Assembly (NCBI GenBank): GCA_029979265.1
Contig: JAPOHW010000003.1
Coordinates: 62,001 to 126,000, forward strand
Origin: Actinomycetota bacterium
GTDB taxonomy: Bacteria; Actinomycetota; Acidimicrobiia; Acidimicrobiales; Aldehydirespiratoraceae
Direction of reading: 5' to 3'
DNA: 64,000 bases
Both the position numbers and the translations under genes were made by a program. Shown in pieces: positions 56,608 to 64,000 of the stretch (its first letter is position 1; each line of letters opens with the position of its first letter). A model generated the notes under the pieces. That model saw only the letters and a list, made by a program, of their open reading frames with translations. It ran no database searches and was not told where the DNA came from.

Positions 56608-57191
56608 TGGCTGACGCGCATGCCACCGAACCGCGCCAGGTCGGCATCACCCACCCGGCGAACCTGCTGACAATGGCCCGCCTGCTCTTTGCGCCCCTGC
56701 TGTTCTGGTTCGTGCTCGATGCCGAGGCGACCGGCGGAGCGTCTTGGGCTGCATTCGGCCTCGGATTCGCGCTCGCCAGCACAGATTTCTTCGACGGGCG
56801 CGTGGCTCGGCGCTCCAACGTGGTCAGTCGGAGTGGAGCCTTTCTCGATCCGCTGGCCGACAAGATCGTCGTGATCGGCGGCGCCTACTGCTTGGTGTAC
56901 GTCGAGCGCTATTGGTGGTTGCCGGTCACCATCATCGCCCTCCGCGAACTCGGGATCACCGCATGGCGAAGCCGATGGGCTCGTGAAGGCCTGGCCCTGC
57001 CGGCGCGACCGTCGGCGAAGTACAAGACGTTCGTCCAAGGCAGTGCTCTGCTGCTGGCGGTGATGCCGACGCTGCGCGACCAGGAAACGATCATCGACGG
57101 CTCTCTGTGGCTCGCAGTGGTGTGGACGGTCCTCACCGGTGTCCAGTACCTGGTCGACGGCCGCAACGCGCTGAGCACCACCGGTGACTGA
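56607..57191 (+). CDS. pgsA: CDP-diacylglycerol-glycerol-3-phosphate 3-phosphatidyltransferase
   Basis: PgsA makes phosphatidylglycerol phosphate, precursor of phosphatidylglycerol and cardiolipin. The 194-residue protein has four to six membrane helices and a perfect CDP-alcohol phosphotransferase motif: Asp60, Asp63-Gly64, Ala67-Arg68, Gly77, Asp81 and Asp85, matching D-x2-DG-x2-AR-x8-G-x3-D-x3-D. HPANLLTMARLLFAP at the start is typical of PgsA. The ATG overlaps the rimO stop as TGATG. Confidence 0.92.
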   Translation: MADAHATEPRQVGITHPANLLTMARLLFAPLLFWFVLDAEATGGASWAAFGLGFALASTDFFDGRVARRSNVVSRSGAFLDPLADKIVVIGGAYCLVYVERYWWLPVTIIALRELGITAWRSRWAREGLALPARPSAKYKTFVQGSALLLAVMPTLRDQETIIDGSLWLAVVWTVLTGVQYLVDGRNALSTTGD

Positions 57192-57212
57192 GCATCGGGC
57201 CGGAGGCAATCG

Positions 57213-58463
57213 ATGAAGTGCGAAGTTGTGGCGATCGGGACGGAACTTCTCCTCGGTCAGATCGTTGACACCAATTCGTCGTTCATCGGCGAGCAGCTTG
57301 CGATGGCCGGAATCGATTCCCATCACCAGACCAAGGTCGGCGACAACCATGAGCGGATGGTGGCGGTCCTCCGCCACGCACTGGCCCGCAGCGATGCAGT
57401 GATCTGTTGTGGGGGACTCGGGCCGACCCAGGACGACATCACGCGAGCAGCCATCGCCGAGGTGATGGGTGTCGAACTTGTCCGCGACGAGGCGATTGCC
57501 GAGCGTATCCGTGCCATGTTCCGCGGCCGCGGCCGCTCGATGCCGGAGAACAACCTGCTGCAGGCCGATGTGCCCGAGGGCGCACAGATCAACCCTGCGA
57601 TGCCCGGTACCGCGCCCGGGCTGATCTGCCCGCTCACCGGCGAACACGCCGGCAAGGTCATCTATGCGGTGCCCGGCGTGCCGTGGGAGATGCGACAGAT
57701 GCTGGCGGAGGGTGTCCTCCCGGATCTGCAGCGGCGGTCGGGATTCAGCGGCGTCATCCGTAGTCGGATCTTGCGGACGTGGGGACAGTCCGAGTCGGGT
57801 CTGGCCGAGCAGCTCGACGACGAGATCCGTCGTCTCGACGCAACCGGCGATGCCACCATTGCCTTTCTGGCGTCGGGATGGGAGGGCCTCAAGGTCCGGA
57901 TCACCTGCAAGGCAGCATCGGAGCCAGAGGCAGACGCCGCGCTCGACCACGAGGAGGCGGTCATCCGGCGAATCATCGGTGACATCGTTTTCGGAGTCGA
58001 CGCCGACTCGATGGAGTCTGTCGTTCTCGAACTCCTCCGCACGCGAGGTCAGACCCTTGCCGTCGCGGAGTCGTTGACCGGTGGCCTGATCGGCTCGCGC
58101 CTCACCGGCGTCCCCGGGTCGAGTGATGTCTTCCGAGGGGGCGTCACGCCCTACGACCGGGACCTCAAACGTGAACTCCTCGGTTGTCCCGATGTTCCGG
58201 CGGTGAGTGAGGAGATGGCGATTGCAATGGCCCGAGGTGTGTGCCGAGTGCTCGGTGCCGACTCGGGAATCGCAGTGACCGGGGTGGCCGGTCCGACGCA
58301 GCTCGAGGGCAACGAGCCAGGCGATGTCTGGATCGCAGTCCAGCACGCCGGCCGAACGGACTCCCGTTTTCTCAAGATGCCGTTCGACCGTGAACGAATC
58401 CGGCAGTTCACCTGCATTCAGTCGCTCGATTTCCTGCGCACCCGCATTCTGGCCTCGGGCTGA
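57213..58463 (+). CDS. cinA: CinA family protein (competence/damage-inducible; nicotinamide-nucleotide amidase)
   Basis: A 416-residue two-domain protein. The N-terminal molybdopterin-binding-like domain has EVVAIGTELLLGQIVDTNSSFIG and CCGGLGPTQDD; the C-terminal PncC domain (about 255-416) has TLAVAESLTGGLIGSRLTGVPG and GIAVTGVAGPT, where the serine of AES is the amidase nucleophile. CinA proteins hydrolyse ADP-ribose and deamidate nicotinamide mononucleotide for NAD recycling. It ends the rimO-pgsA-cinA operon; the clgR regulator that follows in many actinobacteria is missing. Confidence 0.94.
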   Translation: MKCEVVAIGTELLLGQIVDTNSSFIGEQLAMAGIDSHHQTKVGDNHERMVAVLRHALARSDAVICCGGLGPTQDDITRAAIAEVMGVELVRDEAIAERIRAMFRGRGRSMPENNLLQADVPEGAQINPAMPGTAPGLICPLTGEHAGKVIYAVPGVPWEMRQMLAEGVLPDLQRRSGFSGVIRSRILRTWGQSESGLAEQLDDEIRRLDATGDATIAFLASGWEGLKVRITCKAASEPEADAALDHEEAVIRRIIGDIVFGVDADSMESVVLELLRTRGQTLAVAESLTGGLIGSRLTGVPGSSDVFRGGVTPYDRDLKRELLGCPDVPAVSEEMAIAMARGVCRVLGADSGIAVTGVAGPTQLEGNEPGDVWIAVQHAGRTDSRFLKMPFDRERIRQFTCIQSLDFLRTRILASG

Positions 58464-58468
58464 CCACA

Positions 58469-58483
58469 CGCCGCGCAGCGGCG
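58469..58483. terminator. hairpin between convergent cinA and tetR-type genes
   Basis: CGCCGC-GCA-GCGGCG is a perfect 6-bp stem six bases after the cinA stop. There is no T-run on either strand, so termination activity is uncertain. Confidence 0.35.
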
Positions 58484-58490
58484 CGCTCGA

Positions 58491-59276
58491 CTAATCGGAT
58501 GGATTCTCGAGGAACGATGACATCACCTGCCAGACGGCGAAGCTGAAATCGTCCCACTGCTCGAGTGATCCGTCGCAGCCTGACGGCACGTCAAAGGTCT
58601 CGATGAGACCTGCACCGTCACGAATCGAGAAGCCATCGGCTAGGGCCAATATCGTCGACGTCCATTTCTCCACCGTCTGTGTCTCGGTGAGGCCAGGAAC
58701 TCGACGGATCCGGTACCCGAGCGTCTGTGCGGCATCGACGTAGAGCTTGGTCTGAGCGGCGACGTAGGAGCGGTACGACGCCGTCGCCACCTCCCTCAGG
58801 CTTGCGACATGGTCATCACTCGACGGTCGGGAGAGGATCGATCGGACGGATGCCTGCCACAGCGCCAGTCGGTTGACTGTGTTCGTTTGGTCGAGGTGTT
58901 GTCGGGACATGACGCGAATGAGATGGCGTAGCGCGTCGGCCCGCGCTGCGTGGGTCGAATGATCGGCCTGTCGGAGGATGGCGTCGACCAGGGCGTGGGA
59001 GTCGGCGAGCAACGCGCTGGGGTCTGAACCGACCACGCTGGCCAGAATCTCTGACTGGAAGTCGCGCTGGCTGTCCCAGATGCGTTCGTGCACCGAACCG
59101 CGGGTGACGCGAACGCCCGCCGTTTGTTCCAGATGTTCGAAGACCATGGCGTAGGTGACACCTTCGGCTCCGAGTCCGATGCCATCGCGCTCGAGTACTT
59201 CGATGCCCGCCTCGAGGACCAGGCTTTTCAGATCAGCACGCTTTCTCCGCGTTGCCGAGGTGGCGTTAGCCGTCAT
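58491..59276 (-). CDS. TetR family transcriptional regulator
   Basis: A 261-residue regulator. The N-terminal segment RRKRADLKSLVLEAGIEVLERDG, followed by FEHLEQTAGVRVTRGSVHERIWDSQRDFQSEIL, is a TetR helix-turn-helix in which the usual S-x-x-x-LYxHF is replaced by SVHERIWDSQRDF. The C-terminal ligand domain is all-helical and longer than average. The start at 59276 follows a GAAGGG Shine-Dalgarno on the minus strand. The ligand is unknown. The divergent nfu gene is separated by a strong inverted repeat that could be its operator. Confidence 0.8.
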   Translation of the reverse strand: MTANATSATRRKRADLKSLVLEAGIEVLERDGIGLGAEGVTYAMVFEHLEQTAGVRVTRGSVHERIWDSQRDFQSEILASVVGSDPSALLADSHALVDAILRQADHSTHAARADALRHLIRVMSRQHLDQTNTVNRLALWQASVRSILSRPSSDDHVASLREVATASYRSYVAAQTKLYVDAAQTLGYRIRRVPGLTETQTVEKWTSTILALADGFSIRDGAGLIETFDVPSGCDGSLEQWDDFSFAVWQVMSSFLENPSD

Positions 59277-59381
59277 TGCAACCCTTCGGGGAAGTAGGCA
59301 CCACCTGGCGCCGGTGCTCATGAAGAGTACTTGGCCACGGCCTCGATTCTGGGAGCATCTGGCCGCGATTCGGCGTGAGAA

Positions 59382-59414
59382 TCCGGGGCGCCGAGTCGGA
59401 GTTGGCGCCCCGGA
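59382..59414. repeat. 11-bp perfect inverted repeat between tetR-type gene and nfu
   Basis: TCCGGGGCGCC and GGCGCCCCGGA are perfect inverted copies separated by 11 bases (GAGTCGGAGTT). The repeat ends 4 bases before the -10-like CACACT of nfu, so it covers the -35 region. It may be an operator for the adjacent TetR-type protein or a strong RNA hairpin. Confidence 0.6.
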
Positions 59415-59418
59415 CTGA

Positions 59419-59424
59419 CACACT
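59419..59424 (+). promoter_or_regulatory. -10-like hexamer CACACT for nfu
   Basis: CACACT would start transcription near 59431, leaving a short leader with a GGAGAA Shine-Dalgarno just before the GTG at 59452. Confidence 0.35.
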
Positions 59425-59451
59425 GGGAGTGCCCCACCCTCCGGAGAAATC

Positions 59452-59712
59452 GTGCTCGAACAGGTCGAGAAAGTCATCGCAGCGATCCGCCCCGCCATCC
59501 AGGCCGACGAGGGCGACATCGAACTGGTGGGCGTCGATGAACCCACCGGTGTGGTCACTGTCGAACTGAAGGGTGCGTGCGTCACCTGCCCGGCCTCGAC
59601 CCAGACACTCAAGGCCGGGATCGAGCGGATCATGAAAGACCGAGTCGAGGGTGTCACCGAGGTCGTCGAGATCAATGCGCTCGGCATGAGCGAGAGCCCC
59701 GTCCAGCTGTAG
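59452..59712 (+). CDS. NifU-like (Nfu) iron-sulfur scaffold protein
   Basis: An 86-residue protein equal to the C-terminal domain of NifU. The opening VIAAIRPAIQADEGDIELVGV and the cluster motif GACVTCPASTQTL (CxxC, with the second cysteine at about residue 45) bind a 4Fe-4S cluster at the dimer interface for transfer to target proteins. The start is the GTG at 59452. It is convergent with the GH15 gene. RimO and other Fe-S enzymes in the window could be clients. Confidence 0.9.
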   Translation: MLEQVEKVIAAIRPAIQADEGDIELVGVDEPTGVVTVELKGACVTCPASTQTLKAGIERIMKDRVEGVTEVVEINALGMSESPVQL

Positions 59713-59728
59713 CCACCTTCCGGTGGGT

Positions 59729-61591
59729 TCAGTGGTGAAGCTTCGCCAGACGCACCGCGTTGGAGATGAGACCAAGGTGACTGTACGCCTGGGGGTGATT
59801 TCCCAGCGCCCGACCGGTGACCGCATCGACCTCTTCGGCCAGGAGGCCGGTGGGCCCGGCAAGATCCGTGTAAGCATCGAAAAGTTGACGGGCACCGTCC
59901 ACATCGCCGATCTGGATCTTGGCGTCGATGAGCCATGACGTCATGAGGTTGAAACCTCCTTCCGAGCCCGGAAGACCATCGACGTGCTTGTAGCGGTAGA
60001 TGGCGTCGCCCGTGCGGAGCGATGTTTCGACGGTATGGACGGTTGCGCGATAGCGGGGATCGTCGGCGTCGATCAGGCCGAACAGGCCGATGGCGAGGAC
60101 CGACGCGTCGACGTCTTCCCCGTCGTAGGCCGTGGTGAACGCATCGACATCGTGACTCCAGCCATTGGTGACGATGTCGGCTTCGATCGAGTCGCGAAGA
60201 TCTTCCCACTCGGGGTGTTTGCGGCCGAACACATCCCAGGCGACCTGGATCGCCCGGTCGACAGTGACCCAGCACATGACCTTCGAGTTCACGTGGTGTC
60301 GCGGCGCAGAGCGAACCTCCCACATTCCCTGGTCGGGCTCGGTCCAGCGGCTGGCGACGGCATCGACGAGTTGTTCGATCAACCGCAGGTGGCGTTGGGA
60401 AAGAGGGGCATCGACGTCGGCGAGCCGATGGATGAGATCGACAACCGGCCCGAAGACGTCGAGCTGGACCTGACGGTCAGCCGCATTCCCGATGCGGACC
60501 GGACGCGAGTCGGCGTAGCCGACAAGTTCCTCGATGGTCTCCTCGGGCGGAAGTGAACCGCCATCCACGGTGTAGAGCGGTGAAAGTTGCTCCGGCCCAG
60601 CCCCCGTCGACTCGAGCACCCGCAGGAGCCAGTCGAGCAGCGCCAATGCCTCGTCGGTGGAGCCGAGTTCGACCAGTGCGCGGGCGGACAGCGAGGCATC
60701 GCGGATCCAGCAATAGCGATAATCCCAGTTGCGGACGCCACCGATGGACTCGGGGAGGCTGGTGGTCGCAGCGGCCACGATGGCGCCGGTCGGCCCATGA
60801 CAGAGCGCCTTGAGAGTGAGTGCCGACCGACGGACGAGGTCGGTCTGCACGTCGGGAAGGTGGAGTTGTCGGACCCAATCGGCCCAGAACGACGTGGTCG
60901 ATCGCCGTCGGTCGGGCTCTGCCACGCGATCCGGCTCGAGCACCGCGGTGCCGGACCGCATCTCGAGGATGATCGGCCCGTTGGCGAGGTCGATGTCTGC
61001 GTACGCAGTTTGATGGAGACCTCGTGACTGGATCGTCCACTCGACCCCGGGTGATCGCAGCACGATCGGATCGTCGGCTCCGAGAACGGCGAGTCCGCCG
61101 TCGCGGACGTCGAGGCGGGTGGGGACGCGGCCGAAGTCGAGCCGAGGCGCGAACTCCAGGGCCGCAGTCCCGCTTCCTTCGAGCACCCGCACCAGGTCGC
61201 TGCGCCCTGCGTTGCGGGTTGGTCGCCCGTCGGAGCAGTCCAGGTAGTCGGTGACCCTCATCGACGACCAGCGGGTGCGCAGCACCAGCGAGTCGTCGAC
61301 GTAATGCTGAACGGGCTCGTCGCCTCGACGATGGGGCTGGATCGAGAAGTATCCAGCACTCGGCCCACCGACGAGTTCGGCGAAGAGTGCCCCCGAGTCG
61401 ATTCGGGGAACACACATCCAGATGATTCGGGCGTCGGGAGTGACGAGCGCTGCGGTGCGTTGGTCCGACAGCATGGACAGCTCGTTGATTGCCGGTTCTG
61501 TGTCGGTTGGTGGTTGTCTCGACTCGGATATGGAGACCGACGTTACTTCCCCGCGTAGGAGCACCGTGGCGCACGGCACTGCGCACGCCAT
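59729..61591 (-). CDS. GH15 family glycoside hydrolase (trehalase/glucoamylase-like)
   Basis: A 620-residue enzyme with an N-terminal beta-sandwich (about 35-240; ALVTPDARIIWMCVPRIDSGALFAELV) and an (alpha/alpha)6 barrel. Barrel motifs include RNWDYRYCWIRDASLSARAL, the substrate-site segment shared by GH15 enzymes, and QGMWEVRSAPRHHVNSKVMCWVTVDRAIQVA, very close in form to mycobacterial GH15 trehalase. It probably hydrolyses trehalose or a short alpha-glucan. The exact start is uncertain: the first ATG is at 61591, but the first about 35 residues are not conserved, and no Shine-Dalgarno or -10 is clear. Confidence 0.85.
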   Translation of the reverse strand: MACAVPCATVLLRGEVTSVSISESRQPPTDTEPAINELSMLSDQRTAALVTPDARIIWMCVPRIDSGALFAELVGGPSAGYFSIQPHRRGDEPVQHYVDDSLVLRTRWSSMRVTDYLDCSDGRPTRNAGRSDLVRVLEGSGTAALEFAPRLDFGRVPTRLDVRDGGLAVLGADDPIVLRSPGVEWTIQSRGLHQTAYADIDLANGPIILEMRSGTAVLEPDRVAEPDRRRSTTSFWADWVRQLHLPDVQTDLVRRSALTLKALCHGPTGAIVAAATTSLPESIGGVRNWDYRYCWIRDASLSARALVELGSTDEALALLDWLLRVLESTGAGPEQLSPLYTVDGGSLPPEETIEELVGYADSRPVRIGNAADRQVQLDVFGPVVDLIHRLADVDAPLSQRHLRLIEQLVDAVASRWTEPDQGMWEVRSAPRHHVNSKVMCWVTVDRAIQVAWDVFGRKHPEWEDLRDSIEADIVTNGWSHDVDAFTTAYDGEDVDASVLAIGLFGLIDADDPRYRATVHTVETSLRTGDAIYRYKHVDGLPGSEGGFNLMTSWLIDAKIQIGDVDGARQLFDAYTDLAGPTGLLAEEVDAVTGRALGNHPQAYSHLGLISNAVRLAKLHH

Positions 61592-61639
61592 CGATCCGCA
61601 GCGATGCAGGGGAGTGGGCCGTCGACGGACCGCCCGTTC

Positions 61640-62077
61640 TCAGCGTTCGAAACGGCGCCGAAGGAGGCCGAGGTTCCGTTTCCAGATCTGCTTCAGAATG
61701 ATCGCCCCAACGAACCCACCGATCGGTCCACCCATCCACCAGGGGAAGCGAAGCTTTTCTTCCCAGACGAAGGCGGTCCGGTCGGGGCCGACGGCTGACA
61801 GCGTGAACACACCCTCACCCGTCACCAATCCATCGTGACGAACCCCCATCTCGGCTGCCTCGACCCACGAGGTGATCAGCATCCGATCGACCAGCTTGAG
61901 GGGACCGACCTTGGTGAGACAGTCGAACGTCGTACCGGTGCCCTCGGTTTGGGCTCCGGTGAAGGTGATGTCGACGGCGTCGTGCATCCATTCGACATGG
62001 CTCGGGATGTGACGAACGTCTGCCCACACAACATCGGGTGACGCCGGCAGTTCGGTCTCGACGCGGATGTGGCTCAT
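61640..62077 (-). CDS. SRPBCC (polyketide cyclase/START-like) family protein
   Basis: A 145-residue single-domain protein with the helix-grip pattern. MSHIRVETELPASPDVVWADVRHIPSHVEWMHDA is the usual opening (I-x-V-x-R-x-x-x-A-x-x-E/D-VW), and later strands are amphipathic with a long C-terminal helix. SRPBCC proteins bind hydrophobic ligands; no catalytic residues are evident. The ATG overlaps the methyltransferase stop by 4 bases, so they are coupled and may act on the same lipid-like molecule. Confidence 0.8.
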   Translation of the reverse strand: MSHIRVETELPASPDVVWADVRHIPSHVEWMHDAVDITFTGAQTEGTGTTFDCLTKVGPLKLVDRMLITSWVEAAEMGVRHDGLVTGEGVFTLSAVGPDRTAFVWEEKLRFPWWMGGPIGGFVGAIILKQIWKRNLGLLRRRFER

Positions 62078-62844
62078 GGAGAGGAAACCTTGCGGTAGAC
62101 GGTGATGTGAACGTCATGAACGGCGGGATCGAATGGCGTCCCGTGCCAGTCTGCCCATCGATGGTCGAGTACGAATCCGGCAGCTTCGGCGGATGCGTCG
62201 AGCTGTTCGGGCGTTCGGTAGTGGATGATCCATGGCCGCATCGTGTTGCCGGCGGATCGCATCTCGATGTGGTGACCACGAATGAGCTGGTCGTCGGCAT
62301 CGTGGGTGGAGACGGTGAGCACGGCAGTGCTGGCGGTGACGTCTCGAACAGAGACTCCGCTGTCGGCCAAGCCGCCTTCGGGAGGTACGAACCCCTCGAT
62401 CACCAGCCTGCCATCGTCGAACAGCAAGCCGTGGCAACCCTGGAGGCAGTCTGCCTGTGCACTATCGGTCGGCAAATTGAAGAAGGTGTTGAACGCCGCA
62501 AAGACAACCCCGAACGGCCCATGATCGCTGAGTCCGCGAGCCTGCCCGAGTGCGGCCATGTCGGCTTCGATCGCAATGATCGCCGCTGCATCGGACTTGT
62601 TCCGAAGGATGTCGAGCATGGCGTGTGATGCATCGACTCCGACCAGCGAGACCCCGGTTGCGGCGAGAGGGACCGCAATGCGACCTGTGCCGACGCCGAG
62701 TTCGAGCAGCGGCCGTCCGTTGGCCAGCGAGCCGAGCAGTGCGACGGTGGCATCGATGTCGCTGACGTCGGCGTACCAGTCGTCGTAGACGTCGGCGAAG
62801 CTGTCTCCATAGCTGCTCGGCCGGTAGCCGTCGTGTTCGTTCAC
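62074..62844 (-). CDS. class I SAM-dependent methyltransferase
   Basis: A 256-residue methyltransferase. SYGDSFADVYDDWYADV starts the domain, PLLELGVGTGRIAVPLAATG is the SAM-binding motif I (about 43-62), and VVFAAFNTFFNLP is motif IV. The fold resembles methyltransferases acting on small molecules or lipids; the substrate cannot be read. The GTG at 62844 follows CACACT by 6 bases on the minus strand. Longer in-frame text upstream would overlap the divergent cysteine desulfurase and is rejected. Confidence 0.85.
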   Translation of the reverse strand: MNEHDGYRPSSYGDSFADVYDDWYADVSDIDATVALLGSLANGRPLLELGVGTGRIAVPLAATGVSLVGVDASHAMLDILRNKSDAAAIIAIEADMAALGQARGLSDHGPFGVVFAAFNTFFNLPTDSAQADCLQGCHGLLFDDGRLVIEGFVPPEGGLADSGVSVRDVTASTAVLTVSTHDADDQLIRGHHIEMRSAGNTMRPWIIHYRTPEQLDASAEAAGFVLDHRWADWHGTPFDPAVHDVHITVYRKVSSP

Positions 62845-62850
62845 GAGACC

Positions 62851-62856
62851 AGTGTG
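62851..62856 (-). promoter_or_regulatory. -10-like hexamer CACACT for the methyltransferase operon
   Basis: On the minus strand CACACT is followed by 6 bases and GTG. It lies only 8 bases from the divergent desulfurase -10, so the two promoters cannot be occupied independently. Confidence 0.4.
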
Positions 62857-62864
62857 CCTGGTCG

Positions 62865-62870
62865 TAGGCT
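62865..62870 (+). promoter_or_regulatory. -10 hexamer TAGGCT for the cysteine desulfurase
   Basis: TAGGCT is 6 bases before the ATG at 62877, matching the spacing at 34551 and 55321. Confidence 0.6.
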
Positions 62871-62876
62871 GAACCC

Positions 62877-64000
62877 ATGGTGACGATCGTGCGTGACGAG
62901 GCGCCAGCCGTCTATCTCGACCATGCAGCGAGTACGCCCCTGCGCCCTGAAGCGCAGGCGGCGTGGCTCGAGGCGTCGGCGCGCCTTCACGCCAACCCCA
63001 CCGGATCGCACCGTGCGGCACGAGCGGCGCGGCGGGCCCTCGATGACGCCCGCGACGATGTCGCCGCCGTGCTCGACCGACCGTCGAGCGAGGTCGTCTT
63101 CACGAGCGGTGGGAGTGAGGCCGACAACATGGCCATCCGCGGTGTGCTCGGTGCACGGGGCGGGACGGCGGTGTGTTCGGCCGGCGAACACCATGCCGTG
63201 CTCGAGCCGGTCGAACGCGCCGGCGGGGTCACCGTCGGGCTCGAAGCCGACGGCACGGTGTCGCCCGACCGCCTTGCCGACGTGCTGCGAGCCGAGGCGT
63301 CGGTGAGCGTCGTCTCGATCATGACGGTCAACAACGAAACCGGCGTGATCAACGACATCCCGGCATTGGTCGAGGTCACCCGGGCCTGTGCCCCGGACGC
63401 CGTCTTTCACACCGACGCCGTTCAGGCGATGAGCTGGCTCGATCTCCGCACACACGTGGCGAGCGCAGACCTGGTGTCGATCACCGGCCACAAACTTGGC
63501 GGACCGGTGGGCGTCGGTGCACTGCTCATGCGCGACGGTGTTGTGCTCGACCCGTTGATCTCGGGAGGCGGGCAGGAGCGCGGCCGTCGAGCCGGCACCC
63601 CGGACGTCGCCGGCGCAGTGGCATTTGCATCGGCGATCACCGCCACCGATGCCGAGCGCCCCGAGGCGAGACGACGACTCGGTGCTCTTCGTGACCGTCT
63701 CGTCGCCGGACTTCGATCGCAACTCGGCGGTCGGCTGATGGCGACCGTCCTCGACGGTGGTGCGCCGGTTGCTGCTGGCATCGCCCATGTGATCGTGCGC
63801 GGCGTGGAGGCCGAGGCGCTGTTGTTCTTGCTCGACGCGGCTGGCCTGCAGGCGTCGGCGGCCTCGTCGTGTTCGAGCGGAGCGCAGGATCCCTCTCATG
63901 TCCTGGCTGCGATGGGCATCGATCGCATGGTCGCGCAGGGATCGCTTCGGTTGTCGCTCGGTCACACCTCGACCGAAGCCGACGTCGATGCTGCGCTTGC
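62877..64000 (+). CDS. cysteine desulfurase (NifS/IscS type), 3'-truncated
   Basis: The frame is open from the ATG at 62877 to the window end, giving 374 residues of an expected 380-400. It has VYLDHAASTPLRPEA at the start, SGGSEADNMAIRG for PLP binding, HTDAVQAM, the PLP-linked lysine in SITGHKLGGPVG, and SSCSSGAQDPSHVLAAMG, which contains the catalytic persulfide cysteine. It takes sulfur from cysteine for Fe-S clusters or tRNA thiolation. In many actinobacteria mnmA follows this gene, which would point to tRNA; that region is outside the window. Nfu at 59452 is a nearby Fe-S factor. Confidence 0.93.
   Translation, partial: MVTIVRDEAPAVYLDHAASTPLRPEAQAAWLEASARLHANPTGSHRAARAARRALDDARDDVAAVLDRPSSEVVFTSGGSEADNMAIRGVLGARGGTAVCSAGEHHAVLEPVERAGGVTVGLEADGTVSPDRLADVLRAEASVSVVSIMTVNNETGVINDIPALVEVTRACAPDAVFHTDAVQAMSWLDLRTHVASADLVSITGHKLGGPVGVGALLMRDGVVLDPLISGGGQERGRRAGTPDVAGAVAFASAITATDAERPEARRRLGALRDRLVAGLRSQLGGRLMATVLDGGAPVAAGIAHVIVRGVEAEALLFLLDAAGLQASAASSCSSGAQDPSHVLAAMGIDRMVAQGSLRLSLGHTSTEADVDAAL

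Noticed and set aside
56490-58469. 659-codon minus-strand frame opposite pgsA and cinA
   Set aside because: No family features, and it overlaps two well-defined genes completely.
59277-60323. Upstream extension of the TetR-type gene to a start at 60323
   Set aside because: The added 349 residues are antisense to nfu and part of the GH15 gene's region and are arginine-rich; MTANATSATRRKRADLK at 59276 is a normal TetR opening with a Shine-Dalgarno.
1-64000. tRNA, rRNA, CRISPR, insertion sequence or prophage
   Set aside because: Reading both strands, I found no cloverleaf with a typical T-loop, no regularly spaced repeats, no transposase or integrase, and no target-site duplications. A tRNAscan or Infernal run would be decisive.

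Overview
The window is GC-rich, very densely coded bacterial DNA with short gaps, many GTG starts and frequent 1-4 base start/stop overlaps. Gene content and order point to an actinobacterium. Two blocks match the mycobacterial core order: fakA-recG-rsmD-coaD-sepIVA-DUF177-rpmF-plsX-acpP-rnc-fpg-smc, and rpsO-pnp-M16 peptidase-dapB-dapA-rnj-ftsK-rimO-pgsA-cinA. F420/flavin luciferase-like oxidoreductases, an ATP-type PEP carboxykinase and quaternary-amine catabolism genes suggest a free-living, probably aquatic or soil member of the Acidimicrobiia. That placement is inference; no rRNA gene is present. No gap exceeds about 210 bases, and I see no tRNA or rRNA gene, CRISPR array, insertion sequence or prophage.

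Layout. Bases 1-4480 hold a truncated GrpB gene, a small membrane protein, a DinB-like gene, pckA, and a divergent pair of a lone RAM-domain protein and a MetE-like enzyme. Bases 4535-8610 hold a degenerate cold-shock-domain gene divergent from fakA-recG. Bases 8679-14415 are an accessory island: macro domain, SDR, AGPS-like FAD enzyme, MFS transporter, FGGY kinase and a tiny zinc-ribbon gene. Bases 14458-23356 are the rsmD to smc core, covering coenzyme A, fatty-acid synthesis, RNase III, chromosome condensation, and an Fpg-fold protein that has lost its catalytic residues.

Bases 23388-38157 are a second accessory island. It has two large FAD-GcvT (dimethylglycine/sarcosine dehydrogenase-like) enzymes, a non-pyrrolysine MttB-family methyltransferase, an IclR regulator, an amidase, a beta-propeller lipoprotein, two luciferase-like oxidoreductases, a ferredoxin/ferredoxin-reductase pair, a YhhN membrane protein and a lipoprotein. 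Bases 38316-58463 are the second core: ribosomal protein S15, RNA turnover (PNPase, RNase J), lysine/diaminopimelate synthesis (DapB, DapA), division (FtsK), phospholipid synthesis (PgsA), RimO and CinA. SURF1, a diguanylate cyclase, a DUF1295 protein and a beta-oxidation fusion are interspersed. Bases 58491-64000 hold a TetR regulator, an Nfu scaffold, a GH15 trehalase-like enzyme, an SRPBCC protein, a methyltransferase and a cysteine desulfurase that runs off the end.

Regulation. The clearest window-wide pattern is a TANNNT hexamer (TAGGCT, TAGGTT, TACCCT, TACGCT) 6-10 bases before the start codon of about twenty genes that lack a Shine-Dalgarno sequence, implying widespread leaderless transcription. 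Genes inside operons instead use Shine-Dalgarno sites or overlapping stop/start codons, including two likely CTG starts. Structured leaders precede rpsO, pnp, acpP and rpmF.
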